Shown piece after piece: positions 16,301 to 23,788 of a DNA stretch of 64,000 nt. This stretch comes from an uncultured Lentisphaerota bacterium. Lineage in GTDB: Bacteria > Verrucomicrobiota > Kiritimatiellia > CAIQIC01. Position numbers and translations under genes: made by a program. Where the stretch lies: positions 1 to 64,000 of the forward strand of contig CAITZM010000031.1 of the NCBI GenBank assembly GCA_903896925.1, read 5' to 3'. The notes under the pieces are model-generated. The model was given only the letters and a program-made list of their open reading frames with translations, was not told where the DNA came from and made no database searches. Within the stretch, counting starts at the first letter, position 1, and each line of letters begins with the position of its first letter.

Positions 16301-17150
16301 GCTGCACCATGTTCGTCATCTCCGGCGTCGTGCACGCCAGGTGCGGCTGGCACGCGTCCCAGTACCAGCGCGAGATCTCCGCCCAGTTGCCGATCGTGCT
16401 CACGAGCACCCGCTGCAACACGCGCTCGCCCGACGGCATCTCCGGCTCCGGGAACATGCGCGGCACCGCGCGCGCCTCCCAGCGGTTGAACGCCAGCGCG
16501 TTGGTCACGCCGCTCGTGTGCGTCACCGTCGCGCCCTGTGCGTCCTTGACCAGCGCCGCACGCAGCGGCCGGTTCGTCGGGCCGAGCACCTCGTAGACCA
16601 GCCGGCGGATCGGCATCTCGTCCTCGCACAGCGTCAGGTCGCACCACGCATTGGGGATCGGGCTCTTGAAACTGCGTTGCTCCAGCTCATAGCGGACCGC
16701 ATCGCCCACCTCAAGGTCGGGGATGGACACCTGCAGGACTTTTGCCGCTGGGTCATAGATGTTCATGCCCATCATGCCCTGGTCCGTCATCACCCGGCTC
16801 TGCGCCGCCACGTCCACCGCCAGTTCGCGGCCGTCCAGCTTGAGCACCGACACGCGGGTGAAGCAGCCCGTCCCATAATGCGTATCGAAGCCCGTGCTCA
16901 GCGTCGCCTGGCTGCGCCGGCCCTTTTCAGTCAGCGTCTTTACGCAGACGTCCAGGCGCGCCGTCGACGAGCCGTCCGCCGCGTAGGTCACCCGCTGCAC
17001 CTCGTCCACCAGCACCCGGTCGGCGTCCGGATAGGCCTGCGCCGTCACCTGCCCCAGCGCCGCCTTCAGCGAGACTTCGTCCAGCAGCCCCGCCCGCGCC
17101 ACTGCGGAGAGGGCCAGCAACCCGACCAACCAGCACATACGCTTCATCAT
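13341..17150 (-). CDS. Secreted DUF3857/transglutaminase-like protein with two tandem modules
   Basis: The predicted 1269-residue protein starts MMKRMCWLVG and has a signal peptide of about 20 residues; AAGGCGG sits just upstream of the ATG. The N-terminal half is a DUF3857 beta domain plus a transglutaminase-like core with an intact Cys-His-Asp set: Cys337 in YGVCRDKA, His377 in FNHAI, Asp393 in LMDST. The second half repeats the plan: a DUF3857-like region at about 675-850, then YGHSADRAALLHALL at 949-963, where the catalytic Cys is replaced by Ser952. The joint is an Ala/Pro linker near 655-670. Relatives are periplasmic or outer-surface proteins of uncertain substrate. Module 2 has probably become structural or regulatory. 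The gene has no close operon partner. Confidence 0.87.
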   Translation of the reverse strand: MMKRMCWLVGLLALSAVARAGLLDEVSLKAALGQVTAQAYPDADRVLVDEVQRVTYAADGSSTARLDVCVKTLTEKGRRSQATLSTGFDTHYGTGCFTRVSVLKLDGRELAVDVAAQSRVMTDQGMMGMNIYDPAAKVLQVSIPDLEVGDAVRYELEQRSFKSPIPNAWCDLTLCEDEMPIRRLVYEVLGPTNRPLRAALVKDAQGATVTHTSGVTNALAFNRWEARAVPRMFPEPEMPSGERVLQRVLVSTIGNWAEISRWYWDACQPHLACTTPEMTNMVQRLTAGVADRETRLRAIFRFVSQDIRYMGITTETTSPGFEPHDVDMTFSNRYGVCRDKAVLLVALLRIGGFDAYPVLINVGPLKDEEVPQISFNHAITGLREPDGTWRLMDSTDEHTKDLFPAYLGHCSFLGATPEGEPLRTSPVAPAEANLVRVETTGAYDAAGTLTGRTWLRFEGVNDNMYRGHFARLKPEDQRRFFATLLKRALPGATVTGYELQPDKIMDTTQPLVARLDFRAPDAVVRGTDLLLPLVPKFGASLGAVHMVLEQMGLDKRRFPLTLFATCGLRETVRVSTKALAGRMIAPQLQPVQNSDFSWQRSATGTNGLLSVDNEWLIKTVELSPAGYLAFKEGLKKIEAAQRLPVFMEPLTETAAQPAAVAPAAAPEASADCRVLEENVTVDEVDAHAWTLTRTVTKRILTYAGKKANAEVRIPYNPAWETAELVAAAVTMPDGAVRKVVPAEINDMDADWVGSAPRYPAGRVRVVSLPGVEVGATLRYTVRRTCKNRPFFALMESFQGFDPVDHKTLTVRVPRSLELRVTASPAGLIAAPPRRDGGYIELAWSATNQPALRREDGLPPLWSLAPTVTLSSGDWKTYSRTVGAALAKPAAGGTVAATAQKLKSASSNELDCVRAIRDFVARQIRAAGPALHELPLTALSPAEATLKDGYGHSADRAALLHALLAAAGFAPEYVFASSLARVPEVAAVPLDTPQPFAFPDVLVRVRAGRTELLLGDTDQYAAPGATPHEGQPGLDLARGKVIALHAAAGHEERVAVFFGVHPAADGSALITVTNLYYGMAQAAFRRETDEFTSEERRRHFQELVSDLSQNATPVGDYVTQTAVHPALESYTVRAAHFAPPQHGMQTCFLPVIGANLTADKLSLPGVRADSRAAPLLWEKFMRAEICTTVFPAPEFPRAWLVPPGLRWRAPAAGGRIDCTTRMENGKLVIDRRWELAPAVFAPHRYGELLEINRHLTHPERTAIVFGIPPR

Positions 17151-17471
17151 GGATTCCGCCTTTGACTGCGCGGACACACCGCGCGCCGCGTACTCTAACC
17201 CGCGCCCCGCATTTTCCAAGCCTGCGGTGAGAGCGAAGAGGAAGAGAGATCAGAGGACAGAGGGCAGATGTCAAAGAGCAGCGGTCAGCAAGCAGAAGTC
17301 AGCCGGAGGAGACAGAAGCCGCAAGGAATTAAAGGCAACCTTGACTCCGCGCCGCGTGGCGCGAAAATGCGCGCATGTTTTTTCACGACCATTTTACAGC
17401 GAATGCGCTGAGGGCATCCGCTGCCTGCCGTGACCGGTCCAACGCTAACCACCAAGCAGGGACACCTCCCT
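17151..17471. other. Intergenic region with tandem-like GATCAGAGG/GTCAG repeat
   Basis: The region separates two divergent genes. At about 17245-17305 it carries a purine-rich degenerate repeat (AGAGATCAGAGGACAGAGG, AGCAGAAGTCAGCCGG) that matches the sequence at 63185-63240 which forms the end of the GT87-type gene. Near 17345-17375 are short GCGC palindromes. No clear promoter consensus is visible. Confidence 0.45.
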
Positions 17472-18488
17472 ATGAAGACTAACAGCAAAACTCCCGCCCA
17501 CTGGCCTCGTCGGCGCTGTGACCTGGCTGCAGCGCTGGCCTGCGGTGCGATGATCGTCTCCGCCGCCGCCGGAGAATTCTCCGTCTATCACGTCGGCAAC
17601 TCGCTGACGGGGGATCTGACGAGCAAGTTTCCCAAGCTCGTCACGCAGTATGAGCAGGAGCAGGGCAACACCTATGTCTGGGGGCTGCATTTCCGGGCTG
17701 CCACCAGCCTGACGTTCATCCATGCCAACCCCACCGACCCCAAGTCGTCGTCGTGTGCCGGCATCGGCGAGAAAGCCACCTCGCATTCCAACAAACCCGG
17801 CGCGCCCGACAAGAACGGACCCTTCGTCCCCTGGACCGTCGCTTTGCCCGGGCAGCATTGGGATGCGGTCACGCTCCAGGTCTGGCAGGACAACGACAAG
17901 GCCACCCTCAAGCGGGACACCGAGGCGGTCAACGACATGATCAAGGTCACGCGCACGCGGCCGGACAATGCCAGGACGCGCTTCTTTATTTATGCCCCGT
18001 GGACGGTGTCGAAATACGGGGTCTTGGACAGCTTCAGCAAGGCGTATCTCACGCCCACCCCGGACGTCCCCGACCAGCTCGGGGCGGCAACCCGCGACTA
18101 TTTCCGGCACGTCACCGATGCGGTGCATAAGACCCATCCCGAGGTTGCGCTGATCCCGGCCGGCGAGGTGTTCCTGGCCCTGGACGAGAAAATGAGGGCG
18201 GGCAAATTCGAGGGCCTCTCCTCCGTTCAACAACTGCACCGTGACCAGATTCATCTCAATTCGATCGGCAAGAACATCGCGGCTTGGACCGCCTACGCGG
18301 TGCTCTTCAAGAAGTGTCCCGTGGGCCTGCCCAACAACAGTCATCTGAAGGACAGTCTCGTCCCGCCCTTCCAGAATGTGGCGGAGGTTTCCCCTGCGGA
18401 TTTGAAGCTCATTCAGGAAACCATCTGGGAGGTGGTCACTGCTCCCGAACTGCGCCCCTACACGCTGGTGAACCGTAAAGACCAATAA
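17472..18488 (+). CDS. Secreted SGNH/GDSL-type hydrolase
   Basis: The predicted 338-residue protein starts MKTNSKTPAH and has an N-terminal signal (basic RRR, then LAAALACGAMIVSAAAG). Block I of the SGNH fold is VGNSLTG with the nucleophile Ser44, and block V is DQIH (Asp258, His261) followed by LNSIGKNIAAW. Between them lie the usual alternating strands, including ALIPAGEVF. SGNH enzymes remove acetyl or other ester groups, often from polysaccharides. It starts just upstream of the unknown 804-residue secreted protein in the same direction (37-bp gap), so they probably form a two-gene unit. Substrate unknown. Confidence 0.82.
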   Translation: MKTNSKTPAHWPRRRCDLAAALACGAMIVSAAAGEFSVYHVGNSLTGDLTSKFPKLVTQYEQEQGNTYVWGLHFRAATSLTFIHANPTDPKSSSCAGIGEKATSHSNKPGAPDKNGPFVPWTVALPGQHWDAVTLQVWQDNDKATLKRDTEAVNDMIKVTRTRPDNARTRFFIYAPWTVSKYGVLDSFSKAYLTPTPDVPDQLGAATRDYFRHVTDAVHKTHPEVALIPAGEVFLALDEKMRAGKFEGLSSVQQLHRDQIHLNSIGKNIAAWTAYAVLFKKCPVGLPNNSHLKDSLVPPFQNVAEVSPADLKLIQETIWEVVTAPELRPYTLVNRKDQ

Positions 18489-18525
18489 CCATGGCGCTGC
18501 CTGCCTGGCGACAGGAAAACCACAC

Positions 18526-20940
18526 ATGAATCGACCTCTGTTGTTGAGCCTTTGCGGTCTGTTGCTGGCCCCCCTGGCTGTGGTGTCCGCCGCCGAGCCG
18601 CCCCAGCCGGAGCAGCTGCCCGACATGAGCCAGTGGCGGTTGCCGCACTTTGACGAAGCCTTTTTCCAGGACCGCGCCGTCTGCGGCGCGGAGGCGCTGA
18701 CGTATTGGATGCAAAGCGCAGGCTGGCGCAGCCAGAACGCGGGCAACCCGGACAAGTATTCGCAGTTCGAGCGCCTGCTCGGCACCGATCCGCTTCAGGT
18801 GGCCAAGGTGAACAAGGAAATCACGGCCGAGTGCAAACGCGTGCTCGCCGATGTGGCCGCGTGGCGCAAGACGCATCCGCACAGCCGCAACCCCGAATTC
18901 TGGATGATCCTGGCGCTGCGCGCGCCGGACCGGCTGACGGCGGACACGCACCGCGTCATCCGCGAGACGTTGCGGGCGCTGGACCTCGGCGGCAAGGAGT
19001 GCGGCTATATCGGCTGGATGGGCGTCAATGGCGCCAACGGCGCGAATGTCCATGGCTACCTCACGCCGTTGACGCTGGCGCCGGCGCTGATCGACGACCC
19101 GAAGGCGTTGGCCGCCGGCGAGCAGGCGCTGCGCGCCGAACTCGCCCACATGAACCGCACCGGCGACATGGGCGAGTTCAACCTGCTGGAGAGCCACTGG
19201 AACGGCACGGCGAGCTGGGAGATCCTGAAAAAATACATTCCGGCTCCAAACCTGCGCCGGATGGCGCGGATGATCTCCGAACGGCTCTGGATCAACCGGT
19301 TCCTGACGTGGTCGCCCGCGGTTGAGCGCATCACCGGGCCCGGTAGCCGCATGGCGCCGAGCGAGTGGCTGGGCTGCGACAACGAGCGTGCGCTGCTGGC
19401 GACCGGCCTCGCGCAGCCGATCTGGCTCAACTTTTTCTTCCCGTGGCCCGGCTGGGACTCGCGTGCATTCCGCAGCAACTGGCCGCTGACGCAGACCGAG
19501 GCGACCGTGCCCGACCTGCCGGCCTATCTCCAGGATCTCGCGTGGCACAAGACGCTGCCGAACGAATTACAGTGCCGCGTCGCGACCAAACACTGGAAAC
19601 CCTATCCGCCGCTGAAGGATGTGCCGGAGTCCGATCCCTTCCGCCCGGCCAAATACGTCAACTACCAGGGGCGCGGCTACACGCTCGGCTCGGCCAGTTC
19701 GTCATGGGTCGTCAACACCTGCGTCGTCGCCGCGTCAGCGTGGTGGAACAACAGCCGCAACGCGGGCGCGCCGCTGGGCAGCCCGGAGCGGTTCTGCGTG
19801 CTCTATCCGCACTACGTGTTCAACGGCATGAGCACGCTGGACAAGGGCGGGCTGTTCTTCGACACCGCGCCGGACAAGCCCGTGAAGGACGACAAGGGCG
19901 GGCCCGGCGGGCCGTGGCTGCGCGAGTTTGTCGACTTCGGCCGCGTCGGCACGCTGCAGGACCGCAGCACGCTGCTGCTCGCCTACACGGCCAAGGCCGG
20001 CACGCATTACGGCAACCTCGTCAAAACCAAAACGCAGCGCGCGTCGGCGGCGATGTTCCTCTTCCGCTGGACCGAGGGCACCGACGGCCTCTACGTCAAC
20101 CGCGAGCCGGTCCGCAGCTTGCCGCGCGAACTGGCGCCGGGCGACTGGTGGTTTATCGAGGACGGCGAGGTCTATGCCGCCGTGCGCCCGCTCGAGGCCA
20201 CGCGCCTGCGGGGCGGCAGGACGATGCTGGAAAAACGCACGCGCCACATCGTGCTCTATCAGGACAATGTCGCGGCGGAGAACATCATCGGCATCGCCGA
20301 CGCCGACTGGGTCAAGGCACGCTCCGGGTTCGTGGTCGAGATGGGCGACCGGGGCGAGTACGGCTCGTTCGCGCAGTTCCAGGACCAGATCCTCGCCGGC
20401 AAGGTCACCGCCGACGAGGCGGATGGCTACACGCGCCACCTCGCCTATGAGCGCGGCGACCGCCAGCTGGAGATGCGCTGGCATGGCTACACGGAGAACT
20501 ACCCCATGCGCCGGATGGGCGGCCGTGACGATGTGTGGCCCACCTTTGCGCAGTCACCGGAATTTGCGGTCAGCGACAGCGGCCGGCTGACGGTCAAAGA
20601 GGCGACGCTGCAAGGCACGCCCGGCAAGACGCTATGGCTGCTGGCGTGCACACCATCGCGCACGTGGGTGGCCTATCAGCCGAACGCAGGCGAGGAACAA
20701 CCGCTAACGTTGGACTGCCCGGCCGGCCGGCTGAGTTGCGAGAAGTGTCCGTTCGGGAAGTTGGTCCTCACGCAGGCGGCCGACGGCGGCGTGCAACTGG
20801 AGGCCGATGCAGCCCCGACGCTGTTGCGGCTCGAAACCAAGGCCGTCGCCGTCCGTGCCCACTTCAACGGCGTCGCGGGCGAGGCCCTGCGCGATGCGGC
20901 CGGCGTCTGGACGATCCGGGGCAAGGCCAACGCACCGTGA
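18526..20940 (+). CDS. Large secreted protein of unknown function, possibly (alpha/alpha)-toroid polysaccharide-acting
   Basis: The 804-residue protein has a signal peptide (MNRPLLLSLCGLLLAPLAVVSAAEP). I do not recognise the family. The first 330 or so residues are helix-rich with conserved-looking aromatic loops (GYIGWMGVNGANGANVHGYL, NLLESHWNGTASWEILKKY), as in toroidal lyases and hydrolases. The second half is strand-rich with many Trp and Gly (GDWWFIEDGEVYAAVRPLE, ENIIGIADADWVKARSG, WHGYTENYPMRRMGGRDDV), like the beta-sandwich half of heparinase-type or lanthionine-cyclase-like folds. It follows the SGNH gene by 37 bp, which suggests joint action on an esterified glycan. The fold is an inference; no catalytic residues can be named. 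Confidence 0.7.
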   Translation: MNRPLLLSLCGLLLAPLAVVSAAEPPQPEQLPDMSQWRLPHFDEAFFQDRAVCGAEALTYWMQSAGWRSQNAGNPDKYSQFERLLGTDPLQVAKVNKEITAECKRVLADVAAWRKTHPHSRNPEFWMILALRAPDRLTADTHRVIRETLRALDLGGKECGYIGWMGVNGANGANVHGYLTPLTLAPALIDDPKALAAGEQALRAELAHMNRTGDMGEFNLLESHWNGTASWEILKKYIPAPNLRRMARMISERLWINRFLTWSPAVERITGPGSRMAPSEWLGCDNERALLATGLAQPIWLNFFFPWPGWDSRAFRSNWPLTQTEATVPDLPAYLQDLAWHKTLPNELQCRVATKHWKPYPPLKDVPESDPFRPAKYVNYQGRGYTLGSASSSWVVNTCVVAASAWWNNSRNAGAPLGSPERFCVLYPHYVFNGMSTLDKGGLFFDTAPDKPVKDDKGGPGGPWLREFVDFGRVGTLQDRSTLLLAYTAKAGTHYGNLVKTKTQRASAAMFLFRWTEGTDGLYVNREPVRSLPRELAPGDWWFIEDGEVYAAVRPLEATRLRGGRTMLEKRTRHIVLYQDNVAAENIIGIADADWVKARSGFVVEMGDRGEYGSFAQFQDQILAGKVTADEADGYTRHLAYERGDRQLEMRWHGYTENYPMRRMGGRDDVWPTFAQSPEFAVSDSGRLTVKEATLQGTPGKTLWLLACTPSRTWVAYQPNAGEEQPLTLDCPAGRLSCEKCPFGKLVLTQAADGGVQLEADAAPTLLRLETKAVAVRAHFNGVAGEALRDAAGVWTIRGKANAP

Positions 20941-21338
20941 CGCTGGGTTTTGAAGACCAACGCAGCCAGATCCTACCGCCGCTTCCGGTGGATATGGCCC
21001 GGCGCGATTTCCGGCTGCCCAAGAACCATCCCGCCCTGGCCGCCGGGGCCTTCCCGCAGGGCCCGGTTCCCGATTGTATCCTCAACGAACTGGGGCCTCT
21101 CGGGCAAGCCACCCAGAAAAGCGCCGAACCCTGAACGCCATGCGCGCTGTCCGGGTTGCCGCGCTGCCGGCGGCGCGTTTCCGCGGTCGCGACCGCATCC
21201 GCGCCTCCGGATCGAGGGTGGAAGCGGGGTCGCGGCGGTGCCAGCGGTTTGGGAAAAACGACGGCGGGGCGCAACATCGGCTTGCCTTTTGGAGTGCGGC
21301 ACGGCATAAATCGCCGCTCGCGAAAGGATTTTTCTGTC
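20941..21338. other. Intergenic region without a supported gene
   Basis: About 400 bp of GC-rich sequence between two genes in the same direction. Open frames here have unnatural composition and no family features. A purine-rich AAAGGA stretch at about 21323-21329 is a plausible ribosome binding site for the next gene. I see no strong promoter or terminator. Confidence 0.4.
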
Positions 21339-22145
21339 ATGGCCAACGAGAACGAAAACAGTCCAGAAACCCCGGAAGTTCCGGAAACGCCCCAGGCCCC
21401 GGAAACGCCGGCCAAGGTCGAGCTTGAAAAGATTGTCGGCCCGGATGCCGCCGAATTCTTGCGGAAGTATCTGCCGACCATCCTGGTGAGCGCGGGCCTC
21501 GCGGTCGCGGTCGCGCTGGGTTTCGGCGCATGGCAGAACCACAAGCAGGGCCAGATCGAGCGCGCCGAGCGGTTGCTCTCCGGTCAACCGATGCCGGAGG
21601 AACATTTTGGCGCCGGCATCACGATGCCGCGGCTGCAGATGGTCGTGGACCGCTATCCGAACACGCCCGCCGCCCCGCTGGCGCTGCTCTCGCTCGCCGC
21701 CCAGTTCTTCAGCAACGGCCAGTATGATCCGGCGCGCTCCGCCTACCTCAAATTCGAGCAGCTCTATCCGCAGCACCTGTTCGCGCCCGCCGCCGAGCTG
21801 GGCCGCGCGCAGTGCGCCGAGGCCGCGTTCATGGTGGATGCCGCCCTGGCGAGCTACGAAAAATTCATCGCCGGGCATCCCGACTACTACCTCGTGCCGC
21901 AGGCGCTCTTCGGCAAGGCGCGCTGCCTTGAGGCGCGCGGCCTGTTCGACAATGCGCGCATTGTCTACGAGGATTTCCTCGCCAAGCATCCGCAAAGCCC
22001 CTGGGAGGGCCAGGTCAAGAGCCAGTTGCAGGTCCTCGACATGAAGAAGCGCGCGCTCAGCAAGGGCCAGCCGGTCGCCGGCCAGGTGCCCACGATGCCC
22101 GCGGTCAGCGTGACGCCGCCCGCGCCCCCGAAACCGGCGAAGTAA
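21339..22145 (+). CDS. Membrane-anchored tetratricopeptide-repeat protein (YfgM/YbgF-like)
   Basis: The predicted 268-residue protein starts MANENENSPE. After an acidic Pro/Glu-rich cytoplasmic tail (about 1-38) comes one membrane segment (YLPTILVSAGLAVAVALGFGAW, about 43-64), then tandem TPR-like helices (YPNTPAAPLALLSLAAQFF, GQYDPARSAYLKFEQLYP, DAALASYEKFIAGHP, GLFDNARIVYEDFLAKHP) and an Ala/Pro tail. This matches the YfgM/YbgF style of TPR proteins that act as periplasmic scaffolds near cell-envelope machines. It is monocistronic and ends at the strong terminator at 22169-22196. The in-frame sequence upstream of this ATG has a non-coding character, so the longer form is rejected. Confidence 0.82.
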   Translation: MANENENSPETPEVPETPQAPETPAKVELEKIVGPDAAEFLRKYLPTILVSAGLAVAVALGFGAWQNHKQGQIERAERLLSGQPMPEEHFGAGITMPRLQMVVDRYPNTPAAPLALLSLAAQFFSNGQYDPARSAYLKFEQLYPQHLFAPAAELGRAQCAEAAFMVDAALASYEKFIAGHPDYYLVPQALFGKARCLEARGLFDNARIVYEDFLAKHPQSPWEGQVKSQLQVLDMKKRALSKGQPVAGQVPTMPAVSVTPPAPPKPAK

Positions 22146-22168
22146 GCCCGGGTCCCCACCAAAAAGAT

Positions 22169-22196
22169 GAGGGCGTCAGGTCTTCCTGACGCCCTC
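22169..22196 (+). terminator. Strong bidirectional rho-independent terminator
   Basis: A perfect 12-bp stem GAGGGCGTCAGG/CCTGACGCCCTC with a TCTT loop lies between two convergent genes. The plus side is followed by TTTGCTTTT and the minus side by CTTTTT, so it can end transcription from both. Confidence 0.93.
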
Positions 22197-22215
22197 TTTG
22201 CTTTTCCGGCGGCGG

Positions 22216-22917
22216 TTATTCCTCGGCCGTGGCGGTGTCCGGCTGCTGGAGCAGCAACTGGCGTGCGTTGATGTGCGGGCCGGGGAACAGCTCGCGCAAC
22301 ATGCGCATCTTTTCCTCCGCGCGGAACATCTCGGCCAGCGCCGCATACGCCTTGCGGCTGTAGTGCAGCATCGACTCCATCTTGCGGGTGGCGACATCCT
22401 GCACCACGAAGCACAGGTTCTCGGGCGTCGAATCCTGCACGTTGAAGAGCAGCATCTTCTGCGCGGGGTTCAGCTTGCCGATGTTGTTGAGATACATCAG
22501 GTGCTTCACGTATTCGATCAGCCGCTCATCCAGCCCGGCCTCGAGCAGGAAGATGCGCTCCACCAGTTCGGTGCGGCTGAAGACCAGGTGGACCGGCGGC
22601 AGCGCCACGCCCTCCGGCTGCTGCGCGGCCAGTTGCAGGAGCATCCCGGCGAACTGGCGCTCGCCCGCCTCCTCCGCGCCCGCGGGCACGGGCAGCCAAT
22701 AGATCATGAAACCGCGCTGGACATCGTGATAGAGCAGCGACTTGTGGATCTGGAAGACGAACTCGCACGCGGAGCACGTCACGGCGTTGAGCTGGTTGCA
22801 CATCAACGCCTCGCGCAACGCCGGCTCGGCGGTGACGTTCACCGCATCGAACAGCTCGACCTCCTGCTCCTGGCGGCACTTCGGACAACGGATCGGATAG
22901 CTCTGTTTCTGGGACAT
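22216..22917 (-). CDS. CpXC-domain protein
   Basis: The predicted 233-residue cytoplasmic protein starts MSQKQSYPIR. It carries two zinc-binding pairs, Cys11-x2-Cys14 (RCPKC) and Cys48-x2-Cys51 (TCSAC), as in the CpXC family. The rest is mixed alpha/beta with a region resembling family members (QDVATRKMESMLHYSRKAYAALAEMFRAEEKM). CpXC proteins have no assigned role beyond zinc binding. It shares the terminator at 22169-22196 with the convergent TPR gene. A longer start at 22971 would run through non-coding sequence and is not preferred. Confidence 0.85.
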   Translation of the reverse strand: MSQKQSYPIRCPKCRQEQEVELFDAVNVTAEPALREALMCNQLNAVTCSACEFVFQIHKSLLYHDVQRGFMIYWLPVPAGAEEAGERQFAGMLLQLAAQQPEGVALPPVHLVFSRTELVERIFLLEAGLDERLIEYVKHLMYLNNIGKLNPAQKMLLFNVQDSTPENLCFVVQDVATRKMESMLHYSRKAYAALAEMFRAEEKMRMLRELFPGPHINARQLLLQQPDTATAEE

Positions 22918-23788
22918 GCGCGACGCTACCCCATGCCCCCACGCGGCGTCAACGGCAGAAGATTTCACCACAGAGGGTCACGGAGGCCAGAGGAGGCCAC
23001 AGAGGAAGAAGCAACAGCCACGGATCGGCATTGGCTGAAATCGGCAGGGAACTCAAGGGAGGAAAATAATTCCAACCGCCAATTCGCCAAGGACGCCAAG
23101 CCCGGCGAAGGATTGGAACGGAGGGTTGCGGCCATGGAAAACCTGACCGCAAAAGGGCGCAAAGATCACAAAATCATGTTTACAAAATCATACCACCGCA
23201 TGACTACTACCACATGATTTCGTGAAGCCCTACCCTGTCCGATTAAACATGCGAAGGCAGGCGAAGGAAGCCTTGGATGGCGACGGTGTGGTTGTTGGCA
23301 GTGGTCGGGCGCGCCGGGTCGGCTTGCCCACCTCTGGGGACCCGACCTACACGGGCGGACGGCGCGTGCAGATGTAGGCGCGGTCACCGACCGGGCGGGA
23401 AACCGCGCCGCGTGATGGCGCACCCTTAAACTGGTGCATGGGTTGAGAATGGCTTGTTGTTTGGGACGGCGCGATGGGGCTGGGCGTAGCTGCGTTTGAG
23501 GGATCGGGTTGCGCTATTGGAGGCGGGCGCGGCGGATTCGACGAGCTCACCGCAGGCGGATTCGACCCCTCGACAAGCTCGGGGCGGGCAGCGCTCACCG
23601 CAGGCGCGCCCGTCCTACCGGTCGCCTGCATTGTTTCGATTTCCAAGCTCTGGGAAAAACGCTGTTTTCTTTTCCAAGGCCCGGGAAGCATCAGTGCAGA
23701 TGCTTTGCGTCTTCCGGTTTTCCTTCGCGCCTTGGCGTTGAAATCTTCCGCTGCGGGGCACTCGTCCCCCGCCCATCGCCACTTTCTT
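22918..23788. repeat. Intergenic repeat-rich region
   Basis: No gene is supported. It contains, from left to right: a CACAGAGG-type dispersed repeat (from about 22967), a CGCCAAGGACGCCAAG stretch (about 23087), an imperfect GGTCGG/CCGACC inverted repeat (23317-23347), a GAGCTCACCGCAGGCG repeat (about 23543 and 23597), and TTTCCAAGCTCTGGGAAA with TTTTCCAAGGCCCGGGAA (about 23640-23690). The TTCCA palindromes resemble those at 42138-42192 and 45159-45175. It reads as a landing zone for short repeats. Confidence 0.5.

Noticed and set aside
13383..17165. A 1260-codon plus-strand frame opposite the transglutaminase-like gene
   Set aside because: His/Arg/Gln-rich antisense shadow of a well-supported gene.
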